A stretch of 64,000 nucleotides of DNA from Mucilaginibacter daejeonensis (GTDB lineage: Bacteria; Bacteroidota; Bacteroidia; Sphingobacteriales; Sphingobacteriaceae), in contig NZ_CP086068.1 of the NCBI RefSeq assembly GCF_020783335.1, positions 1,674,001 through 1,738,000 of the forward strand, given 5' to 3'. The notes beneath the pieces were generated by a model. That model did not search any database and was not told where the DNA came from. It saw only the letters and a program-made list of their open reading frames with translations. Shown one piece after another: positions 1 through 8,110 of this stretch. The stretch's first letter is position 1. Each line of letters starts with the position of its first letter. Both the position numbers and the translations under genes were made by a program.

Positions 1-324
1 CACAATGTGCTGCAGCCAGTGCATGTGCGGTATACAATCATCATCGGTAAAGGCAATGATCTGTCCCTGGGCATTTCTCCAGCCGTGGTTACGTGCCGCG
101 GCCGGGCCCTTTTTTTCAGGTAATTCCACCAGCCGTAAAAGCGGCCTGTCATACCCGGCCCACTGGCCGATCAGTTCCCGGGTGCGCTCGTCAGGTCCGT
201 CGCTGATGATGATCACTTCGTAGCTGCCCTTATCGAACTTTTGCTGCAATAGTGCATCAATGCACTTTTTAAGCAAGTGCGGCCGGCGATAGGTGGGCAC
301 GACTACTGATACTACGATGCTCAT
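1..324 (-). CDS. Family 2 glycosyltransferase, C-terminally cut by window edge
   Basis: The first 108 residues of a GT-A fold glycosyltransferase are visible; the gene runs off the left edge. The start MSIVVSVVVPTYRR is the usual first strand of the nucleotide-sugar-binding domain. It is followed by ISDGPDERT and, near residues 93-96, the acidic run TDDD, which is the expected metal/nucleotide-binding Asp region. Such enzymes transfer a sugar from a nucleotide donor on the cytoplasmic side of the membrane. The start codon overlaps the stop of the upstream carbamoyltransferase by four bases (ATGA), so the two are probably translationally coupled and act on the same glycan or small molecule. 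Acceptor and sugar cannot be predicted from this fragment. Confidence 0.88.
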   Translation of the reverse strand, partial: MSIVVSVVVPTYRRPHLLKKCIDALLQQKFDKGSYEVIIISDGPDERTRELIGQWAGYDRPLLRLVELPEKKGPAAARNHGWRNAQGQIIAFTDDDCIPHMHWLQHIV

Positions 325-2039
325 TTCTCGATCACAAAAGATCCGATCACCAACGCATCGAACGGAGAGGTCCAGAAACATTCTACTGCGTCTCGCGGGG
401 TGCAAACGATCGGTTTGCCAAGGGTGTTGAATGAGGTGTTGACCAAAACGGGTACACCAGTCTTGCGTTGAAAAGCTTTTAACAGGTCGTAATAATTTTT
501 ATGCTGATGCTCGTTAATGGTCTGTATACGGGCCGTACCATCGGTATGACGTACCGCTGGGATCTGGTCGGCCTTGTCTGGCTTTACATCATAAACAAAA
601 AGCATGAAAGGCGAATATTGTGCACCCTCGAACCAGTTGGCCGCTTCTTCTTCCAGCACCACCGGAGCTACCGGCCTGAAATCTTCACGGTCCTTAACCT
701 CATTAAGGCGTGCCTGCATCTCCGGCGTGATCGGTGAGGCCAGTATAGAGCGGCTGCCTAATGCCCGCGGACCAAATTCCATGCGGCCCTGGTACCAGCC
801 AATGATCTTGTTCTGTGCCAGTATATCAGCCGTTTCTTCGGCAATGTTGTTCAGCTTACGGTAAGGCACCTTCCACAACTTGAGTGAGCGCTCGATCTCG
901 GCATCGCTATACTCAGGTCCCCAGTAGCAATGGGTCATTTCAAATTTGAGTTCCTGGCTATCGCGTACCTTGGCATCCACATAAAGGGCAGCGCCTAAAG
1001 CCGTACCATCATCACCTGAAGCTGGCTGAACCCAAATGTTCTTGAAAGCGCCTTTGTCGCGAATGCGGGCGTTGGCTACGCAGTTGAGTGCCACGCCACC
1101 GGCCAAACAAAGATTCTCTTCCCCGGTACGTTGTTGCAACCAACTGGTCAGTTCCAGCATGCTTTCTTCCAAAACTAACTGCAAAGAGTGCGCTATATTG
1201 AAGTGATGCGAGGTGAATTCCTCATGGCGTAAACGTTTAGGGCCAAAGCGTTCCTCAAGGCGTTGATCAGTGATGGTATACTGACCGTCCTGGCCCAGCT
1301 TCACGATCTCACGGAAATCATCCACGAATTCCGGTTTGCCATAAGAAGCCAGGGCCATTACCTTGTACTCGTCAGACGAATGGAGGAAACCCAGGTAAGT
1401 GGTCACATCCTCATAAAGCAGACCCAAAGAGTGTGGCATGTTCACCTGACCGATCCTTTGCAGATCATTACCGTTACCTATGCTGTAAGTGGTGGTGGCC
1501 ACTTCGCCGCGTCCGTCCACCGTCATTACCGCAGCACTCTTGAACGGTGAGCAATGGAACGCGCTGGCTGCATGAGCTACGTGGTGATCTACAAAATGCC
1601 ATTTTTCACGCGGGATATTGCAGCCAATAAAGCGTTTTTGAAGATGATGAGGATAACCATCGCGCAGTTGACCCGGTGCATTAATAATCGATGAAAGGAA
1701 CAGCGGGTCCCAAACGTTCCTAAAGTCATCGCCGAGTTTCGAAGAACCCTCTTCAAAAGGTATCTCTATGGTCGACTTACCTTTGTATTCGTCACCGATC
1801 AATTGATACGGGTCGAATGAATAGGCGATATGGTCAATGTCGTTGATATGTATATCAGCTACCTGAAGGCAGTAATTGATCGCATGGAATGGGAGTTCCC
1901 AAGTGGAAAAGGGCACCGGCCGTTTACCGTGTTTGAAATGAGTGAAGCGTTCTTCTTCGGTAGCGGCGAGCAGCACGCCATCTTTAATGATACACGCTGC
2001 CGAGTCGTGAAATACGGCGTTAATGCCCAATACGTACAT
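321..2039 (-). CDS. NodU/CmcH-family carbamoyltransferase
   Basis: At 572 residues the protein has the usual length of the O-carbamoyltransferase family, which transfers a carbamoyl group from carbamoyl phosphate, through a carbamoyl-adenylate, onto a hydroxyl of a sugar or antibiotic. The N-terminal half begins MYVLGINAVFHDSAAC, as in the ASKHA-like domain. The metal-binding His cluster VDHHVAHAASAF lies near residue 150 and LAGGVALNCVANARI further on. The C-terminal YrdC-like domain carries the signature GRMEFGPRALGSRSI near residue 415. It is coupled by a four-base overlap to the glycosyltransferase downstream, so the target is probably a glycan. Pseudomonas WapO, of the same family, carbamoylates an LPS heptose; a heptose operon lies 7 kb away at 9190-13103, but a shared pathway is inference. 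Confidence 0.92.
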   Translation of the reverse strand: MYVLGINAVFHDSAACIIKDGVLLAATEEERFTHFKHGKRPVPFSTWELPFHAINYCLQVADIHINDIDHIAYSFDPYQLIGDEYKGKSTIEIPFEEGSSKLGDDFRNVWDPLFLSSIINAPGQLRDGYPHHLQKRFIGCNIPREKWHFVDHHVAHAASAFHCSPFKSAAVMTVDGRGEVATTTYSIGNGNDLQRIGQVNMPHSLGLLYEDVTTYLGFLHSSDEYKVMALASYGKPEFVDDFREIVKLGQDGQYTITDQRLEERFGPKRLRHEEFTSHHFNIAHSLQLVLEESMLELTSWLQQRTGEENLCLAGGVALNCVANARIRDKGAFKNIWVQPASGDDGTALGAALYVDAKVRDSQELKFEMTHCYWGPEYSDAEIERSLKLWKVPYRKLNNIAEETADILAQNKIIGWYQGRMEFGPRALGSRSILASPITPEMQARLNEVKDREDFRPVAPVVLEEEAANWFEGAQYSPFMLFVYDVKPDKADQIPAVRHTDGTARIQTINEHQHKNYYDLLKAFQRKTGVPVLVNTSFNTLGKPIVCTPRDAVECFWTSPFDALVIGSFVIEK

Positions 2040-2200
2040 GGATGGTAGAGTTTAGTGATGATTTTTAAATTGATCATACTAATTACAAATACCTGATACG
2101 CTTGTTTATTAAAACATAAATATTTTAATTATTACTAATTGAAGGTCATCTATTAGGTAAGATCTGCATTATTGTTAATTTTTTATGAACCGCAAACAAG

Positions 2201-2229
2201 AACGGCCCGCCTATGTTAGGCGGGCCGTT
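2201..2229 (-). terminator. Rho-independent terminator after the MFS gene
   Basis: A perfect 12-bp inverted repeat (AACGGCCCGCCT with AGGCGGGCCGTT) surrounds a five-base loop. It lies 20 bases past the stop codon of the MFS transporter. It should insulate the carbamoyltransferase operon from upstream read-through. Confidence 0.8.
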
Positions 2230-2249
2230 ATCTTATAAATTAAGCAAGG

Positions 2250-3758
2250 TCAAACCATGGTATCGGTATAAGTACCATCATGTTGTGGCCTGAACAAGCG
2301 GCTCATGTTTTTGCGTACCACCGTAGAAGGATAGTAGATCCCGTCGGCAACTCGTCGGCCCAAATTAGCACGTAACCTGCTCCGTAACCGCGACCGCATA
2401 TGCAGCACCAGTTTTTGTCGATCGATCTCGCCGCGCTCCTTCACATTATGGAGTAACCTTAGTGACAGCAGTGCCAGTAGACCACCGATCACAAAGAAGT
2501 AGTTCCAGCCTTGCAAGGCCAATAGTTTGATATCCTCCACACCATGAGCGCTTGTCCACTGGATGGTCCAGTTAAGTTGATGGCTGGCAAAAAAATCTGC
2601 CAGCGAGCCACCGATCATTGGGGCGATCGTCGAGAAGAAAGCCACCAGCATATTTTTGGTAGATATATAGGCGATGGCCTCACTGTTAGGGGCCAGTTTG
2701 ATGCCAATATTAGAGATAGCCAGGTTGATACCCGCAGTAGACACTCCACTCAAAATGTGGATCACGGCCAGCATAGTAAGCATGGCGTTGGAGTTACCCG
2801 GCATAGCCGTAAAGGCGAAGGCGATGATACATGCCACATAAGTAGGACCGCAAATGCCAATGATGTTCTTGTTGCTGAAACGGTCAGAATAACGGCCCCA
2901 GAGTTTAAGCGAGATGATGCTGCTGATCTGACCAACGATGCCCAGACCAATGATGTATGCCACAGATATGCCCAGCGTGCGCATCATGTACACCGCAAAG
3001 AAAGGCGTAGCCAGATTGAGTGCGAATGCCCAAAATGAATTAAAAATAAGCAGGTTACGGAAATTGGTGTTGCGTAACGGTTTGCTGAAAAGGGTGAACA
3101 ACTTATCATTGATCACGGCTGCCTTAGGTTCTGGTGTGCGCAATAGCAAGCCCACGCTGATCATGCCTAATACCCCACCCAGCATGAATAGCAGGTTATA
3201 GGTCAGTATCTCATAATGCGGGTAATGCGTCTTCACATAGTCGATGCCAACGGCGGTGGCCAGGCTCAGGGTCACGTTAAGGGTTTGCGCCAGGCGGCTT
3301 CTTTTAGAGAAGAACGAGCCAAGGCGTTCGCCGGGGATCAGGTCCTTCATCCACGAGTTCCAGGCCGCACCACCGATATCACCGAAGATGTGCTGAAAGA
3401 ACAGCAGCATGATCAGCACCTGTACGCTGGTGCCTTTGGTGAAAAGGAAAGGGATCACGCCAATGGCCAGCAATGGCAACCGCGCTAAAAAGTTGAACAA
3501 CGCCGTCACCGCTTTACGGTTGTTGAAGCGTTGCACCATCCAGATGGCAGCCAGCTGGAACATGGTGGTGAAAGTGGGCAAAGCGGCCAGGATACCCAAC
3601 TGAAAGTTGGTAGCCCCCATGTTAAGGGCCATGGCGGTCAAAAAAGTGCCACTGGTAAACACTACCATGGCTTCGGCCGATAGGCCGTCGGCAATTACCA
3701 GATCAAGGCCTCTGTTCAATTGAACGGCCGAGATCTTCTCAGAAGGACGTAAGTTCAT
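2250..3758 (-). CDS. Major facilitator superfamily transporter
   Basis: This 502-residue protein consists mostly of long hydrophobic stretches, consistent with about 12 membrane helices in two bundles. It has a basic cytoplasmic loop in the first half (MVQRFNNRKAV) and a basic tail of about 70 residues after the last helix (RSRLRSRLRANLGRRV). No signal peptide is present. The fold suits a secondary transporter of the inner membrane, but nothing identifies the substrate. It stands alone: a terminator follows and the next upstream gene ends 343 bases away behind its own terminators. The 5' leader has a GGCGCT/AGCGCC hairpin (3766-3783) only seven bases before the start codon, which could limit ribosome access. 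Confidence 0.85.
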   Translation of the reverse strand: MNLRPSEKISAVQLNRGLDLVIADGLSAEAMVVFTSGTFLTAMALNMGATNFQLGILAALPTFTTMFQLAAIWMVQRFNNRKAVTALFNFLARLPLLAIGVIPFLFTKGTSVQVLIMLLFFQHIFGDIGGAAWNSWMKDLIPGERLGSFFSKRSRLAQTLNVTLSLATAVGIDYVKTHYPHYEILTYNLLFMLGGVLGMISVGLLLRTPEPKAAVINDKLFTLFSKPLRNTNFRNLLIFNSFWAFALNLATPFFAVYMMRTLGISVAYIIGLGIVGQISSIISLKLWGRYSDRFSNKNIIGICGPTYVACIIAFAFTAMPGNSNAMLTMLAVIHILSGVSTAGINLAISNIGIKLAPNSEAIAYISTKNMLVAFFSTIAPMIGGSLADFFASHQLNWTIQWTSAHGVEDIKLLALQGWNYFFVIGGLLALLSLRLLHNVKERGEIDRQKLVLHMRSRLRSRLRANLGRRVADGIYYPSTVVRKNMSRLFRPQHDGTYTDTMV

Positions 3759-3993
3759 ACCATACGGCGCTATAAGCAGCGCCTGTTCTGCGTTTAATTA
3801 ATAGTTTTTAAATAGGGGGTAGCCGGTATTACCCGGCTGATCCAATAACAGCAAAACATCTGCCTTATTGCGTTAAATGCAGATATTTGCCGTAAAAATA
3901 AGTTTTTACGCAGTTCTTGCCCATAAGTTAACCCTGAGCGTACATTGATGACCTTTAATTGATAAAATAGCAAGGAACGGATCTGCACAAAAC

Positions 3994-4023
3994 GGGGCAT
4001 CGCTTCCGAGGAAGCGATGCCCC
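3994..4023 (-). terminator. Second, 13-bp hairpin behind the SDR terminator
   Basis: GGGGCATCGCTTC pairs perfectly with GAAGCGATGCCCC around a four-base loop. On the minus strand the stem is followed by GTTTTG, a short U-run; on the plus strand no U-run follows. The simplest reading is a back-up terminator in tandem with the one at 4051-4080. A repeated extragenic palindrome would look similar. Confidence 0.5.
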
Positions 4024-4050
4024 ACTTGACTATGCGATGCGACTAAAAAC

Positions 4051-4080
4051 AAAAAGCGCCTCAATGCTGAGGCGCTTTTT
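4051..4080 (-). terminator. Rho-independent terminator of the SDR/FAD-Rieske operon
   Basis: A 13-bp perfect stem (AAAAAGCGCCTCA with TGAGGCGCTTTTT) closes on a four-base loop and carries a T-run on either strand. It lies 22 bases after the stop codon of the Tat-type SDR. Confidence 0.85.
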
Positions 4081-4101
4081 GTCAGATATACTTCCAGACG
4101 C

Positions 4102-5112
4102 TTATGGCTGGCCAGCACCGCCCGATGATCCGTAGATCGCACCGGTGGCAAAGCTGCCATCATTAGCGGCAAGCTGCACATAGATCGAGGCCAGCTCGGC
4201 TGGTTGGCCTGGGCGGCCGAATACCGTTTGACTACCAAAATTCTTAAGCTTTTCCATGCTGGCGCCGCCGCTCACTTGTAGTGGTGTCCATATCGGTCCA
4301 GGGGCCACGCCGTTCACACGGATGCCTTTAGGACCCAATTGCTTTGCTAACGATTTAACGTAGTTCATGGTAGCGGCCTTGGTTTGCGCGTAGTCATATA
4401 GGTCGGGTGTAGGGTCATAGGCCTGCTCAGAGGTAGTACCGATGATCACCGAACCCGGTTTTAAATGTGGCAATGCCGCTTTAATGGTCCAAAAAGGTGC
4501 ATAAATGTTGGTCTTCATGGTCCAGTCGAATTGCTCAGAGCTGATATCCATGATGGACTGGTGCGCCTGCTGCCTGCCGGCGTTGTTCACCAATATGTCC
4601 AATCCACCAAGAGCGTTCACTGCATCCTGTACCATTTTTTGGCAAAAGGCCTCGTCGCGCAGATCGCCCGGTATGGCCACCGCTTTACGGCCGGCCGCAC
4701 GTATCAGTTCTACCACTTCTTTAGCATCAGGTTCTTCGGTTGGGTAGTAGTTGATGGCCACGTCGGCACCTTCGCGGGCGTAGGCAATGGCCGCTGCACG
4801 GCCCATACCTGAGTCACCACCGGTAATAAGGGCTTTACGGCCCATCAAACGGCCCGAGCCTTTGTAGCTTTTCTCGCCATGGTCGGGGCGAGGGTTCATC
4901 TTACTCACCAAGCCCGGCCACGGTTGTGATTGCTCCTGGAACGGTGGTTTAGGATATTTGGTGGTCGGATCCTCTAAAACAGGACCGGCCGGGTAGTTCG
5001 GTGTCACTGCACTATCCGTAGCGCCTAATACGGGTGATACGGCAGCTACCGCCAGGCCCGCACCTAATCCGCCCACCAATTGGCGTCGTGTTAGTTTTTC
5101 ATGTTCATTCAT
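4102..5112 (-). CDS. SDR-family oxidoreductase with a Tat-like signal
   Basis: This classical short-chain dehydrogenase/reductase of about 336 residues has the cofactor motif TGGDSGMG, the NNAG motif and the catalytic YAQTK (YxxxK), so it should be an active NAD(P)-dependent carbonyl/alcohol oxidoreductase. I chose the ATG at 5112, 13 bases after the preceding stop, over the longer frame from 5160. It puts LTRRQLVGGLGAGLAVAAV at the N terminus, a twin-arginine plus hydrophobic stretch of Tat type ending near LGA. About 60 Pro-rich residues link it to the SDR domain, resembling the YghA/general-stress-protein-39 type. Export of a nicotinamide enzyme is unusual but has precedent in Tat-exported glucose-fructose oxidoreductase with tightly bound NADP. 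It is co-transcribed with the FAD-Rieske oxidoreductase. Substrate unknown. Confidence 0.88.
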   Translation of the reverse strand: MNEHEKLTRRQLVGGLGAGLAVAAVSPVLGATDSAVTPNYPAGPVLEDPTTKYPKPPFQEQSQPWPGLVSKMNPRPDHGEKSYKGSGRLMGRKALITGGDSGMGRAAAIAYAREGADVAINYYPTEEPDAKEVVELIRAAGRKAVAIPGDLRDEAFCQKMVQDAVNALGGLDILVNNAGRQQAHQSIMDISSEQFDWTMKTNIYAPFWTIKAALPHLKPGSVIIGTTSEQAYDPTPDLYDYAQTKAATMNYVKSLAKQLGPKGIRVNGVAPGPIWTPLQVSGGASMEKLKNFGSQTVFGRPGQPAELASIYVQLAANDGSFATGAIYGSSGGAGQP

Positions 5113-5125
5113 CGGTATATGTAGT

Positions 5126-6679
5126 TTAGTTAGATGTTTCAGGTAATTCGATCTGTTCAAGGTCCTTAGTGGCCGGGCCTGTCACTACTTTGCCATCAAT
5201 GTCATAGCGGGCGCCGTGGCAAGGGCAGTCCCAGCTTTTCTCGCAGGCGTTCCAGGCCACGTTACAGCCCATGTGGGTGCAAACCGGGCTTAAAGCGTGT
5301 ACCTTGCCAGCGTCATCTTTGTAGGCAGCCAGTTTTTGACCATCAATATCGATCAGTTTGCCGGTGCCGGGTTCCAGTTCATTGAAGCTGTCCAGATGTT
5401 GGCCCTTGAACTTGTCGGCCACAAAGTGGTAAGCTACATCGGCATTCTCTTTTATAAATTCCGTAAAGCCATCGATCGGCTTCATCCTTTTTGCGTTAAA
5501 CAACTCTGTCAAAGGGTTCTCGTTCCCAAGGATCATATCGGCAAGTATCGCACCGCTCACGCTGCCCAGCATCATACCGTTACCGTTATAACCGGTAGCG
5601 CAGTAGGTGCCATCGGCCTGTAGAGGCATTTGGCCAACGTAAGGCAAACCATCCACCGGCACATAATATTGCGACGACCACTTGTACACTACGCTTTTAA
5701 CATTGTAGTACTGCCTCACATAATTTTCCAGGTCATCAAATGCCTGTTCTGGGTCGTCATGGCCGGTCTTGTGATCATTGCCACCCACCAATAATAATTT
5801 TTGACCGTTCACCACATGCGAGCGGAAGTAGTGGTAAGGCTCCTGTAGGTCGTAGATCAGCGCATCGGGAACATCTTCGTGGTCAACCAATTCAACTCCC
5901 AGCACATAGCTGCGGTATGGGGCACATTTCATGTTGAACACATTGATATGTGGCGGCATGTGGGTAGCATAGATCACGTTGCTGGCTTTGATGGTGCCAT
6001 TTGCCGTGGTAGCCGTGTGCACACCCTCATGGCATTGTACCTCATTCACCATCGTATGTTGCAGGATCACGCCGCCGGCTTTCAGGTATTCGTTAGCCAG
6101 AGCGCTCAAATATTTTAACGGGTCAAATTGTGCCTGACCGTCCAGCATTACAGCCTTTTGGTAGGGCACTTTTACCGGTACTTCATTCACATATTCGATC
6201 GCTACTCCTACTTTGGTAGCACCATCGTAAAGATCTTTCAATTGTTTTTCCTGTTCGTCATCCTCGGCATAAACATAACCGGGGCGGGTCTCGAGGTCGC
6301 AGTTGATCTTGTACTCAGCCACATTATCGGTGATGGTATGGTATCCATCCAGTATCGCCTGTTTGAATAGCTTGGCGCCTTCTTCTCCAAAAGCGCTTTC
6401 AGCCTCAGTGTAAGTGGTGTCGGCAAAAGTATTGATATGGGCGCTGGTACCACCGGTGGTGCCATAACCAATAGTAAAGGCCTCGGCCACTACCGTGCGT
6501 TTGCCTGCGGTCTGTAACTTCAATGCAGCCGTAAGTCCCGTGATACCTGCACCAACGATCAGCACATCATAAACGGTGCGTTCGTTAGCATGCATGACCG
6601 GGATAGACGTTTTGACCGAGCGCTGCCACGGGCTTATCTGGCGGCCGTCTCTGTTTAGCGTAGATACTTTGCTTTTCAT
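5126..6679 (-). CDS. FAD-dependent oxidoreductase with C-terminal Rieske domain
   Basis: The protein (about 517 residues from the ATG at 6679) fuses a DAO-type FAD oxidoreductase to a Rieske 2Fe-2S domain. The dinucleotide-binding motif VLIVGAGITGLTAA lies near residue 40. The C terminus carries CTHMGC and, after 16 residues or so, CPCHGARYD, which supply the two Cys and two His cluster ligands. The flavin domain resembles amine/glycine oxidases such as gamma-glutamylputrescine oxidase. I prefer 6679 over the longer frame from 6715 because the extra residues (MFCCSCFTNDHS) look non-native. No signal peptide is seen, so it should be cytoplasmic, unlike its Tat-signal partner 13 bases downstream. 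It may feed electrons between an organic amine or alcohol and a carrier; the substrate is unknown. Confidence 0.9.
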   Translation of the reverse strand: MKSKVSTLNRDGRQISPWQRSVKTSIPVMHANERTVYDVLIVGAGITGLTAALKLQTAGKRTVVAEAFTIGYGTTGGTSAHINTFADTTYTEAESAFGEEGAKLFKQAILDGYHTITDNVAEYKINCDLETRPGYVYAEDDEQEKQLKDLYDGATKVGVAIEYVNEVPVKVPYQKAVMLDGQAQFDPLKYLSALANEYLKAGGVILQHTMVNEVQCHEGVHTATTANGTIKASNVIYATHMPPHINVFNMKCAPYRSYVLGVELVDHEDVPDALIYDLQEPYHYFRSHVVNGQKLLLVGGNDHKTGHDDPEQAFDDLENYVRQYYNVKSVVYKWSSQYYVPVDGLPYVGQMPLQADGTYCATGYNGNGMMLGSVSGAILADMILGNENPLTELFNAKRMKPIDGFTEFIKENADVAYHFVADKFKGQHLDSFNELEPGTGKLIDIDGQKLAAYKDDAGKVHALSPVCTHMGCNVAWNACEKSWDCPCHGARYDIDGKVVTGPATKDLEQIELPETSN

Positions 6680-6799
6680 GGAGTGATCGTTTGTAAAGCA
6701 ACTACAACAGAACAATAACTTGTGTTTGAAAGGTTGTTATTTATAGTATTTATTTTATCGTTTTAATTAAGTGTTTCCAAACCAACGAGGCTAAATGGT

Positions 6800-6834
6800 G
6801 TTGAAACATCAACTAAACATTGTTGAAATTCAAC
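6800..6834. promoter_or_regulatory. Two tandem palindromes in a divergent promoter region
   Basis: GTTGAAACATCAAC (6800-6813) and GTTGAAATTCAAC (6822-6834) are both palindromes with the half-site GTTGA/TCAAC. Their centres are about 21.5 bases apart, two helical turns, so a dimeric regulator could bind both on one face. They sit 15 bases before the alcohol dehydrogenase start and within the intergenic region shared with the divergent FAD-Rieske operon. The regulator is not identifiable here. Confidence 0.45.
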
Positions 6835-6849
6835 TTTAAATTAAAACCT

Positions 6850-8013
6850 ATGAAAGCAGCAGTTTTTCACAAACCGGGCGACATCAGTGTCGACACGGTG
6901 GATGACCCGAAGATCGAGGATGCCAATGACGTGGTGCTTAAAGTAACATCGACAGCGATATGCGGTTCTGATCTTCACATTTTGAGTGGCGGCGTGCCGC
7001 AAGCCAGCGACCTGGTAATGGGCCACGAGTTCATGGGGATAGTGGAAGAGGTCGGTCCGTCCGTGAAAAAACTTAAGGTGGGCGATCGCGTGGTGGTACC
7101 ATTCCCCATAGCATGCGGGCATTGTTTTTTTTGTACCCACGGTGCCTCGCCAGCTTGTGAGAACTCCAACCACAAACATTACGGACCCGATGGCGACCTG
7201 ACCGATAAAAAAGGTGGCGCCTTATACGGTTACACTGATCTGTACGGCGGCTACTCGGGCGGCCAGGCAGAGTATGTGCGGGTGCCTTACGCCGATGTAA
7301 GTCCGCGTATCGTTCCTGATGATCTGACCGACGAGCAGGTGTTGTTCTTGACAGATATATTCCCTACAGGATGGTCGGCCATTGACTGGGCGCAACTGAA
7401 AGGCGGCGAGACCGTGGCCATTTTTGGTTGCGGACCTGTAGGCCTGATGGCTCAAAAGGCTGCCTGGTTGAACGGCGCAGGCCGCGTGATCGCGATCGAT
7501 CCGGTTAATTACCGTTTGGAGAAGGCCAAGGCGGTGAACAAGGTGGAGACTCTGAACCCGAACGATGTGGATGTGGTAGAAGCCATACGCCAAATGACCG
7601 GTGGCCGCGGTGCCGACGTGTGCGTGGATGCCGTAGGCTTTGAGCCCGAGCGTGGTGTGATGGACCGCATCAAATCGGCCGTTAACTTTGAGGTGGGCAG
7701 CATGAAGGTGTTGGATATGGCCTTCAAAGCGGTAAGGCGCTATGGCACCGTGACCGTGATGGGCGTGTATGGTTCGCCTTACGACAACTTCCCGATGCAC
7801 CGCATCTTCGATAAAGGTATCACCATTCGCCAGGGACAGGCTCCGGTACTTAATTACATTGACCATTTGATCGATCTGGTAAAGCAAGGCAAAGTGGTGC
7901 TGGATGATATCATCAGTCATACCCTGCCATTGAGCGAAGCCGCAAAAGGTTACGAGATATTTCAGAAAAAACAAGACGACTGTACCAAGGTGGTATTGAA
8001 ACCTTGGTCGTGA
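6850..8013 (+). CDS. Zinc-dependent alcohol dehydrogenase (MDR family)
   Basis: The 387-residue protein is a medium-chain dehydrogenase. CGSDLH and GHE give the catalytic zinc ligands. CGHCFFCTHGASPAC gives the four-Cys structural zinc site. FGCGPVGLMA is the Rossmann glycine motif. The overall pattern, with the long insert before the cofactor domain, resembles the glutathione-dependent formaldehyde dehydrogenase-like branch of zinc alcohol dehydrogenases, so aldehyde/alcohol interconversion with NAD is likely. The ATG at 6850 (MKAAVFHKPG) is chosen because family members begin this way. It is divergent from the FAD-Rieske/SDR operon and shares a region with two palindromes, suggesting common control in a stress or detoxification response. 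Confidence 0.9.
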   Translation: MKAAVFHKPGDISVDTVDDPKIEDANDVVLKVTSTAICGSDLHILSGGVPQASDLVMGHEFMGIVEEVGPSVKKLKVGDRVVVPFPIACGHCFFCTHGASPACENSNHKHYGPDGDLTDKKGGALYGYTDLYGGYSGGQAEYVRVPYADVSPRIVPDDLTDEQVLFLTDIFPTGWSAIDWAQLKGGETVAIFGCGPVGLMAQKAAWLNGAGRVIAIDPVNYRLEKAKAVNKVETLNPNDVDVVEAIRQMTGGRGADVCVDAVGFEPERGVMDRIKSAVNFEVGSMKVLDMAFKAVRRYGTVTVMGVYGSPYDNFPMHRIFDKGITIRQGQAPVLNYIDHLIDLVKQGKVVLDDIISHTLPLSEAAKGYEIFQKKQDDCTKVVLKPWS

Positions 8014-8094
8014 TGAAGGTACCCCAAATAAAGGGTAAGGATCCAAACATAATTATTCACTTAAAATTTCTTCAATTTCCCCTTAATGGGATGT

Positions 8095-8102
8095 AAAGGA
8101 GG
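8095..8102 (+). promoter_or_regulatory. Strong Shine-Dalgarno sequence
   Basis: AAAGGAGG lies eight bases before the ATG at 8111. This near-perfect ribosome-binding site is out of place here, since almost every other gene in the window has none, as is usual in Bacteroidota. It fixes the start codon of the SDR gene and suggests high translation. Confidence 0.7.
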
Positions 8103-8110
8103 CTTATATT

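Larger units (their letters stand above)
3759..4101. other. Intergenic region with hairpins and terminators
   Basis: These 343 bases separate the SDR gene stop from the MFS start; both genes are on the minus strand. Going with transcription they hold the 4051-4080 terminator, a 13-bp hairpin at 3994-4023, a small hairpin AGCCGG/CCGGCT at 3821-3838 and the leader hairpin at 3766-3783. I found no convincing gene: the reading frames here are short and lack a plausible start or domain. The MFS promoter must lie in this region, but I could not place a TAnnTTTG element. Confidence 0.6.

Noticed and set aside
2544..3038. Open frame of 164 codons on the plus strand
   Set aside because: Opposite the MFS transporter and made of low-complexity polar residues; no homologue recognised.
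7222..8046. Long open frame of 274 codons on the minus strand
   Set aside because: It lies entirely opposite the well-supported zinc alcohol dehydrogenase, has no recognisable domain and is rich in His, as expected of antisense frames in this base composition.
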